This document shows positions 1 to 6,200 of a stretch of 8,836 nucleotides of DNA, one piece after another. The notes beneath the pieces were generated by a model. It saw nothing but the letters and a program-made list of their open reading frames with translations, made no database searches and was not told the DNA's origin. The stretch comes from JBGTBQ01 sp041749275 (GTDB taxonomy: Bacteria; Acidobacteriota; Blastocatellia; Pyrinomonadales; Pyrinomonadaceae), in contig JBGTBQ010000201.1 in NCBI GenBank assembly GCA_041749275.1, positions 1 through 8,836 on the forward strand, read 5' to 3'. The stretch's first letter is position 1. Each line of letters begins with the position of its first letter. The position numbers were made by a program, and so were the translations under genes.

Positions 1-1470
1 GAGCAGGCGGAGCGGACGCCGGACGCGGCGGCGGTGGTCTGCGAAGACGAGCAGGTCAGCTATCTGGAACTCAACCGGCGAGCTAATCAACTGGCGCATC
101 GGTTAAGAGAGTTGGGCGTGGGGCCGGACGTGAGAGTGGGCGTGTTCATGCGGCACTCGCCGGAAGAGATAGTGGGCTTACTGGCAATCGTCAAAGCGGG
201 CGGCGCTTACGTTCCGCTGGAACCGGCACACCCGGCCACGCGTCTGGCGTACATCATCAGGGACGCGCAGTTGGCGATGATTTTGACGCAGGAACGGATG
301 GCGTCGAAGCTGCCGGAGAGCGCTGTCAAAGTAGTGTGTGTTGAGACGGAAAGTCGAACGACCGGACAGGTGAACGTCATCAACCCGGTGCCGATAGCGG
401 GGCCGGATGACATCGTCTACGTCATCTACACGTCGGGTTCGACGGGGCAGCCGAAGGGCGTAAGCATCTCGCATCGGGCGCTGGTCAACTACGTCTGGTG
501 GGGCAAGGACGTGTACGTGCGAAACGAGCACCTCGGGTTCGCGCTCTACTCGTCGCTGGCGTTCGATCTCACCGTGACTTCGATCTACGTGCCGCTGGTA
601 AGCGGTAACCCGATAGTGATCCACACGTGGGAAGGTGACGAAGCGCGGAAGGAGCCGCCGCTCGCCAAGATACTCGGCGACGGGCGGACGGGCGTGTTGA
701 AACTGACGCCGAGCCACCTGTCGCTGATTAAGGAGTGGGACAACCGGCAGACGAGCGTGAGGCGGCTGATCGTCGGCGGTGAGGCGCTCGGGACCGAACT
801 GACGCAGCAGGTTTACGAAAGCTTCGGCGGCCGGGTCGAGATAGTCAACGAGTACGGGCCGACAGAAGCGACGGTGGGTTGCATGATCCACCGGTTCGAC
901 GCGCGGCACGACACGCGGCCAAGCATACCCATCGGAAGAGCAGCGGCCAACGTGCGGATATACGTGCTCGACCAGTGGCTCCAACCCGCCGCGGAGAACG
1001 TGACCGGAGAGGTGTACATCGCCGGCGACGGTCTGGCGCAAGGTTATCTGAACTGCACAGACCTGACGGCAGAGCGGTTCATGCCCGACCCGTTCAAATC
1101 CGGCGGGCGAATGTACCGCAGCGGCGACCTGTGTCGCAGGCTGGCGGGCGGGGTGCTGGAATATTTGGGGCGGCAGGACGAGCAGGTCAAGTTCCACGGC
1201 TACCGTGTGGAGCTGAATGAGATTCGTTGGGCTTTGAAGCAGCACCCGCAGGTCAGGGACAGCGTCGTCGTCATCACCAAAGATAAGAACGGCCACGACG
1301 TGATGGTCGCCTACTATGTTTCGCGGAAGGAGTTGGACGCCGCCGACTTGCGAGCCTTTCTCGGCGGGCTTCTGATCGCAGAGACCGTCCCGAACATCTT
1401 CGTCCATCTGCCGCGGCTGCCGCTGACGGTCAACGGCAAGGTCAACTACGAAGCGCTGCCGTCGCTCGAA
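1..1470 (+). other. Adenylation domain, predicted L-Asn specificity (N-terminus missing)
   Basis: Core motifs A1-A8 are readable in order: VSYLELNRRANQLA (A1), KAGGAYVPLEP (A2), YTSGSTGQPKG (A3, nt 427-459), AFDLTVTSIY (A4), NEYGPTE (A5), GEVYIAGDGLAQGYL (A6), YRSGDL (A7) and GRQDEQVKFHGYRVEL (A8). A10 is NGKVNY, with the catalytic lysine at nt 1438-1440. Aligned to GrsA PheA, the pocket reads D-L-T-K-I-G-E-V-G-K; Asp235 is residue 189 (nt 565-567). This differs from the well-known Asn code D-L-T-K-L-G-E-V-G-K only by Leu to Ile at 299, so Asn is a confident prediction. The usual LPxYMVP A9 motif is replaced by ETVPNIFVHLPRLPL, which I recall as a lineage variant rather than decay, since all catalytic residues are kept. 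Confidence 0.9.
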
Positions 1471-3204
1471 GAGGCGAAGCAGAAGCTGAAGCGCACCTAC
1501 ACGCCGCCGCGCACGCCGCCGGAGGAGATTCTGGCGGGGGTGTGGGCCGAAGTGCTGGGGCTGGAGCGGGTCGGCATTTACGACAACTTCTTCGACCAGG
1601 GCGGCCACTCGCTGCTGGCGACGCAGCTGATGTCGCGGGTGCGGGAAGCTTTTCAGGTCGAGGTGGTGTTGCGCACCCTGTTTGAAAAACCGACCGTTGC
1701 GGCTTTGGCCGAAGCCGTCGAGGACAGGTTGAGAGCAGTTCACCACGTTGAAGTGCCGCCGATCGAGTTGGCGCCCCGCGACCGCAACACGCCGCTGTCG
1801 TTCTCGCAGCAACGTCTGTGGTTTTTGGAACAGCTCAACCCCGGCGGGGCGGCCTACAACCTGCCGCTGGCCCTGCGCCTGAGCGGCGAGTTGAAGAAGG
1901 AAGCGTTGGAGCGCACCCTGACGGAGATCGTGCGCCGGCACGAAGCGTTGCGCACGACCTTCGAGATGGCTAACGGCGAGCCGATACAAGTCATCCACCC
2001 GGCACGACCGCTGAAGATCGCGCTGGTGGATTTCAGCGGTCTGTCCGAGCGGACGCGGGAAGAAGAGCTGCGTCGGTTGAGGAGGGAAGAGGCGGGAGGC
2101 GCGTTCGACCTCAGCCGCGGCCCGCTGCTGCGCGTCAAACTCCTGCGCGCGGGAGCGAAGGAGCACGTCGTGCTGCTGACGATGCATCACATCATCAGCG
2201 ACGGCTGGTCGCAGGGTATCTTCATCAACGAAGTCGCGGCCCTCTACCGCGCTTACTCCGAAGGGCGCGAGTCTCCGCTGCCGGAGCTTGAGTTGCAGTA
2301 CGCGGACTTCGCGCTGTGGCAGAGAGAATGGCTGCGGGGCGAGGCTCTTACGAAAGAACTCGACTTCTGGGGCCGGCAGTTAGCCGGCGCGCCCGCCGTG
2401 ACGGAATTTCCGACGGACAGGCCCAGACCGCCCGTCCAGACTTATCGTGGTGAACGAGCTTACTTCAGCCTCCCTGACACGCTCGGCGAGTCGCTGAAGA
2501 GATTCAGCCGGGAACACAACGTAACACTGTTCGTGTCGATGCTGGCCGCCTTTAATGTCCTGCTCCAACGTTACACCGGACAGGACGATCTGGTCGTCGG
2601 CACCCCCTCTGCCGCTAGAAGTCGTCATGGGATTGAGAACGTCATCGGGTACTTCGTCAACAACCTCGTGTTACGAACGAACGTTTCGGGCGACCCGACT
2701 TTCACGGAGTTACACGGCAGGGTGAGAGGCGTTTTCCTCGAAGCTTACGCGCACCAGGACGTGCCGTTCGAGAAACTCGTGGAAGAGTTGCAGTCCGAGC
2801 GGGACGCGAGTCGCGCGCCCCTGTTCCAAGTGACGTTCGCGTTACACACCATGCCGGGGGGCAAGGTGGAACTGCCCGGCTTGGAACTCCAGCCGATGAC
2901 GACCGAGAGCGAGGCGGTGCGATACGACCTAGCGCTGCGGGTCTTCGAGACGGCGACGGGCCTGACGGCGGCGTGGGATTACAACACAGGCCTTTTCGAC
3001 GAGAGCACGGTGAGACGAATCAACGCGCACTACGAGACGTTGTTGGATAGCATCGTGAAAGAGCCTACGGCCCGGTTGAGCAGCCTTGAGATGCTGACCG
3101 AAGCAGAGAGGCGTGAGCGAGAGAGTCAGGAGAATCAGCAGGAGGAAACGGCTTTGAGAAAGCTGATGAAGGCCAAGCGAAAATCAATCGCGCTCACGCA
3201 GTGA
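1..3204 (+). CDS. Nonribosomal peptide synthetase, 3' part: A(Asn)-PCP-C, 5'-truncated
   Basis: This is the last 1067 residues of a modular NRPS. The frame is open from base 1 and already inside an adenylation domain, so the true start lies upstream; the GTG at 34 is internal. Domains in order are adenylation (about residues 1-490), peptidyl carrier (502-577, phosphopantetheine Ser537) and condensation (586-1036, HHIISDG with His730). A tail of about 30 residues follows, first Glu/Gln/Arg-rich and then strongly basic. The cytoplasmic enzyme should activate Asn as the AMP ester, load it on its PCP, and use the terminal C domain to pass the chain to an acceptor bound to another protein. There is no epimerase, thioesterase or reductase, which is unusual for the last gene on a strand. 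The gene is convergent with another NRPS, 67 bp away. NRPS identity is certain; the product is unknown. Confidence 0.97.
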   Translation, partial: EQAERTPDAAAVVCEDEQVSYLELNRRANQLAHRLRELGVGPDVRVGVFMRHSPEEIVGLLAIVKAGGAYVPLEPAHPATRLAYIIRDAQLAMILTQERMASKLPESAVKVVCVETESRTTGQVNVINPVPIAGPDDIVYVIYTSGSTGQPKGVSISHRALVNYVWWGKDVYVRNEHLGFALYSSLAFDLTVTSIYVPLVSGNPIVIHTWEGDEARKEPPLAKILGDGRTGVLKLTPSHLSLIKEWDNRQTSVRRLIVGGEALGTELTQQVYESFGGRVEIVNEYGPTEATVGCMIHRFDARHDTRPSIPIGRAAANVRIYVLDQWLQPAAENVTGEVYIAGDGLAQGYLNCTDLTAERFMPDPFKSGGRMYRSGDLCRRLAGGVLEYLGRQDEQVKFHGYRVELNEIRWALKQHPQVRDSVVVITKDKNGHDVMVAYYVSRKELDAADLRAFLGGLLIAETVPNIFVHLPRLPLTVNGKVNYEALPSLEEAKQKLKRTYTPPRTPPEEILAGVWAEVLGLERVGIYDNFFDQGGHSLLATQLMSRVREAFQVEVVLRTLFEKPTVAALAEAVEDRLRAVHHVEVPPIELAPRDRNTPLSFSQQRLWFLEQLNPGGAAYNLPLALRLSGELKKEALERTLTEIVRRHEALRTTFEMANGEPIQVIHPARPLKIALVDFSGLSERTREEELRRLRREEAGGAFDLSRGPLLRVKLLRAGAKEHVVLLTMHHIISDGWSQGIFINEVAALYRAYSEGRESPLPELELQYADFALWQREWLRGEALTKELDFWGRQLAGAPAVTEFPTDRPRPPVQTYRGERAYFSLPDTLGESLKRFSREHNVTLFVSMLAAFNVLLQRYTGQDDLVVGTPSAARSRHGIENVIGYFVNNLVLRTNVSGDPTFTELHGRVRGVFLEAYAHQDVPFEKLVEELQSERDASRAPLFQVTFALHTMPGGKVELPGLELQPMTTESEAVRYDLALRVFETATGLTAAWDYNTGLFDESTVRRINAHYETLLDSIVKEPTARLSSLEMLTEAERRERESQENQQEETALRKLMKAKRKSIALTQ
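1504..1731 (+). other. Peptidyl carrier (thiolation) domain of the Asn module
   Basis: The domain starts after the TPPRTPPEEI linker and carries the phosphopantetheine motif DNFFDQGGHSLL. Ser537 (nt 1609-1611) is the predicted 4'-phosphopantetheine attachment site. Length, about 76 residues, is normal, and the helix-2 and helix-3 region (QLMSRVREAF, then LFEKPTVAALAE) is intact. It should hold Asn made by the preceding A domain and present it as donor to the C domain that follows on the same chain. Confidence 0.95.
1756..3110 (+). other. Terminal condensation domain, LCL-like, C-terminal in its protein
   Basis: All seven C motifs are visible: SFSQQRLWFLEQL (C1), RRHEALRTTF (C2), MHHIISDGWS (C3, second His at nt 2188-2190), YADFALWQ (C4), IGYFVNNLVLR (C5), HQDVPFEKL (C6) and RDASRAPLFQ (C7). 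The intact HHxxxDG implies an active peptide-bond-forming or releasing domain. There is no second His motif near the N-terminus, so a dual epimerase/condensation type is not supported. No epimerase precedes it, which fits an L-donor domain. No A or PCP follows on this chain, so its acceptor must be a carrier on another protein or a small nucleophile. Which of these applies cannot be read from the sequence. Confidence 0.93.
3111..3201 (+). other. C-terminal basic tail after the terminal C domain, candidate docking element or truncated linker
   Basis: After the C domain come about 30 residues. The first part is Arg/Glu/Gln/Asn-rich (ERRERESQENQQEE) and the second strongly basic (LRKLMKAKRKSIALTQ), ending at the stop. 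It has no catalytic motif. I recall similar basic K-x-K-R-K-x-x-x-L segments near junctions between NRPS C domains and TauD/TfdA-type hydroxylases, but cannot verify this here. It could be a docking tail for a partner protein or what is left of a longer fusion. Confidence 0.4.
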
Positions 3205-3211
3205 GCGCGAT
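3187..3211. terminator. GC-rich hairpin straddling the (+) stop codon; possible terminator between convergent genes
   Basis: A perfect inverted repeat has 11-bp arms (ATCGCGCTCAC at 3187-3197 and its complement at 3201-3211) around a 3-nt loop, GCA. The TGA stop of the (+) gene (3202-3204) lies in the right arm. Read on the minus strand, the stem is followed by TGATTTTC (3186 downwards), a modest T-rich run. It therefore looks more like an intrinsic terminator for the (-) gene, which stops 61 bp earlier at 3272. On the plus strand the downstream bases are GC-rich, so termination there would be weaker or Rho-dependent. The structure is seen directly; its function is inferred. Confidence 0.55.
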
Positions 3212-3271
3212 CCGAGAGCGCGACCGCGAGGTTGTTATTTCGGATGAAAACGCCGCCGACGGCTGCGTCGC
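3205..3271. other. Intergenic spacer between convergent NRPS genes
   Basis: This 67-bp stretch holds the right arm of the hairpin and a second copy of GAGCGCGA (3216-3223; the first is 3203-3210), which could give an alternative weaker stem with TCGCGCTC at 3188-3195. A short T-rich patch (GTTGTTATTT, 3231-3240) follows. I see no promoter and no reading frame of note. The frame of the upstream gene, read through its TGA, does not continue into a recognisable domain. Confidence 0.7.
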
Positions 3272-6200
3272 CTATTCGAGTTCGGCCAACAACTCTTCGA
3301 CCGTTCTGGTCTTTCGTCGTTCGATCGGCACGTCGGTCAACTCCGGCACCTGCCCCGTGTCTTGATCGCGCTCGATGAGGGAACTGAGCGCGGCTATAGT
3401 CGGCGTCTCGAAGAGTGTGCGCAGAGGGATTTCTACCCGGAATTCCTGACGCACGCGGGACATCAACTGAATGCCCAGCAGCGAATGCCCGCCGAGCTCG
3501 AAGAAGTTGTCGTGCAGGCCCACCTTGGGAAGTCGAAGCAGTTCGGCCCACATCTCCGCCAGCGTCTTCTCGACCGGCGTTCGCGGCGCGGCGCAGTCAT
3601 CCCCGGCAGAGCCGATGCTCTGTTCCCGCGCGGGCAAAGCGGCGCGGTCGAGTTTGCCGTTCGGCGTCAGCGGCAGTTTATCCAAGACCACGTAACCGGC
3701 GGGCACCATGTAATCCGGCAGCCTTTGCCGCAGGTACTCGCGCAGGTCAACGCCGCCGGGCACTGCGATGTCGGGCTGCGGGACAAAGTAAGCGACCAGC
3801 CATTTCTCGCCCGTGTCGTCTTGGCGCGCGACGACCGCCGCCTCGCTGACCGACGGGTGCTGCGCGAGGATACTCTCGATCTCTCCCAACTCGACTCTGT
3901 AACCACGAACCTTGACCTGCGCGTCCCTGCGGCCGAGCGGCTCGACGATGCCGTCCGGCGTGTAACGACCCAAATCGCCCGTCCTGTACAGACGATCGTT
4001 CGCTTCGCCGTCGAAGGGGTTGATGACGAACCTCTGCGCGGTGAGCGCGGCGTCGCCCTTGTAACCCTGTGCCAGATGCGGGCTGCGAAAATATATCTCC
4101 CCGACCTCTCCGACGCCCGCCAATCCTCCTCCCGCGTTCAGCAAAAGCAGTTGCACGTCACGGATGCCGCGCCCCAGCGGAATGATCTCTTTCTCCGAAT
4201 GAGTTTTGTCGAAGGCCGTCGGTGATTGTTCGGGCGGGACGACGTGATAACTAACGGCGCGCTGCGTTTCCGTCGAGCCGTAAAAGTTGATGCACGTCGC
4301 GGCGGGCGCGAGTCTGCGGAAGAGAACAACGTCGCGCCTAGTCAACACGTCGCCCACGAAAAAGAGGTGTCGCAGACAGGAGACTTCCGGCTCCTCCGCC
4401 GAGCTTTCGAGGATAAACCGTCCCATCGCGGGCGTCAGGTTTGCGACCGTGACGCGCTCCTGTCGCATCCAGCGCGCGAGCCAGCCCGGCGTCCCGATCA
4501 TCTGCGGGTCGGGGACGCTGATCCGACCGCCCAACTGCAACGGCGTGAAGATGTCGCGGTGCAGCGGGTCGTGCGAGAGACCCGACAGCATCGTGAAGAC
4601 CGCGGAGTCGTCGAGCCCGAACGTCTCTTTGAGCCACGGCAGAAAATGGGTCAGCGGGCCGTGACGACCGAGCACGGCTTTTGGCTGGCCGGTCGTGCCC
4701 GACGTGAAGGAGAGATACGCGAGATCGTCGGGGCCAACCTCAACCGCGGGGCTCGCGGTCGAACATTCACTCAACAAGCCGCGCGCTTCGGCTGCGGTCC
4801 GCGTGGGGAGTTCGAGGCGGACGCACAACGGCATCGAGCCGACGAATTCGTCAAGTTCGATGGGCGGCAGCCCGGCCTCTTCGAGTTGGAGCCAGCCGCG
4901 CGGCACGGCGATACGCAGACACTCGATGATGCGCGCCGCCGGATACGTCGGGTCGAGCAGGACGAACGCCGCGCCCGCTTTCATAATCCCCAGCAGAGTC
5001 CAGACCAGCGACGCGCCGCGGTGCGAATAGACCACCACCACGTCGCCCTTCCGAATCCCCGCGGCGAGCATGAAGTTCGCAAGTTGGTTGCTGCGCGAAT
5101 CGAGCTCGCCGTAAGTCCACGCGTCGTGTTTGTCGACGACCGCGTGACGCCGCGGAGAGCGGCGCGCGTGCTCGGAGAACAGCGCGTGCACGCTGCCGAC
5201 CCACGTGGCGTCCAGCGTCCGCGAAGGATCGGGAAGAACCTCGCGCGCGGTCGGCGTGACGAGGGAGAAGGAAGAAATCCTCGCTCCCGGGTCGCGCACG
5301 ACTTGAGTCAGAAGATGATTGTATTGGGCCAGCAGCTCGGCCATTCTCGCACCCGTGAAGAGGTCGCTGTTGTAGACGAGTCGGAGCGAGATTCCGTCTT
5401 CCTGCTCTTCGACGTAGAGCGTCAGATCAAACTTGGCCGCCATCTCGGGGACAAGCTCGAAGTCGGTCTTGACCCCCGGCAGTTCCAGCCGCTCGGCGCC
5501 CAAATTGAGCATGTTGAAGAAGACTTGAAACAGCGGCGTGTGGCTGAGCGTTCGCTCCGGCTGCAACTCCTCCAGCACCTTCTCGAAGGGCACGTCCTGA
5601 TGAGCGTACGCGCCGAGAGTCCTCTCGCGGACGTTTTGCAGGAGGAGGCGAAACGTCGGGTCGCCGGTGAGGTCTGTGCGCAGCGCCAGCGTGTTGATGA
5701 AGAACCCGATCAACTCTTCGACCTCCGCGCGGTTGCGTCCGGCGATAGGGGTGCCGATCAGGAAGTCGTCCTGCCCACTGAGGCGTTGCAGCAAGACCTC
5801 GAACGCCGCCAGCAGTGTCATGAAGAGCGTCGCGTTCTCGCCCCGGCTCACGTCGAGCAGAGCGTCACGCAGCGCGGCGTCGAGCAACAGCGTGTGTGTC
5901 CGACCGCTGAAGGTTTGGATTGACGGCCGCGGTCTGTCGGTGGGCAACTGCAATAACGAAGGCGCGCCCGCGAGCTGCGCGCGCCAGTACGAAAGCTGCC
6001 TCGCCAGCTCCTCGCCCTGCAAAACCTCCTGCTGCCAGACCGCGTAGTCCGTGTACTGCACCGGCAGTTCCGACAGCGGCGAAGGACGCCCCTGCGCGTA
6101 AGCCTCGTAGAGCGTCTGCACCTCGCGCAGCAGCACGCGCAGCGACCATCCGTCGCTGACGATGTGATGCATCGTGAACAGCAACACGTGCTCGGCGGCG

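Noticed and set aside
34..36. GTG as start codon of the (+) gene
   Set aside because: The frame is open upstream to base 1 and encodes EQAERTPDAAA, the normal lead-in to an A domain, so the GTG is internal.
178..2190. Long open frame of 670 codons on the minus strand
   Set aside because: It is antisense to the A-PCP-C coding sequence. Its translation is rich in Arg, Gln, His and Val with no domain motif, as expected for the complement of GC-rich NRPS codons.
1756..3110. Dual epimerase/condensation or heterocyclisation domain
   Set aside because: There is only one HHxxxDG motif, no second N-terminal His motif, and no DxxxxD signature. The same holds for the C domain at 5255-6600.
3135..3551. 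Minus-strand frame of 138 codons spanning the intergenic spacer
   Set aside because: It overlaps the terminal carrier of the (-) gene in another frame and the end of the (+) gene in antisense. It has no motif.
4226..5923. Open frame of 565 codons on the plus strand
   Set aside because: It is antisense to the Lys2-like A domain and the C domain of the (-) gene. It has low-complexity Arg/Glu/Gln composition and no recognisable motif, while the minus strand is fully explained.
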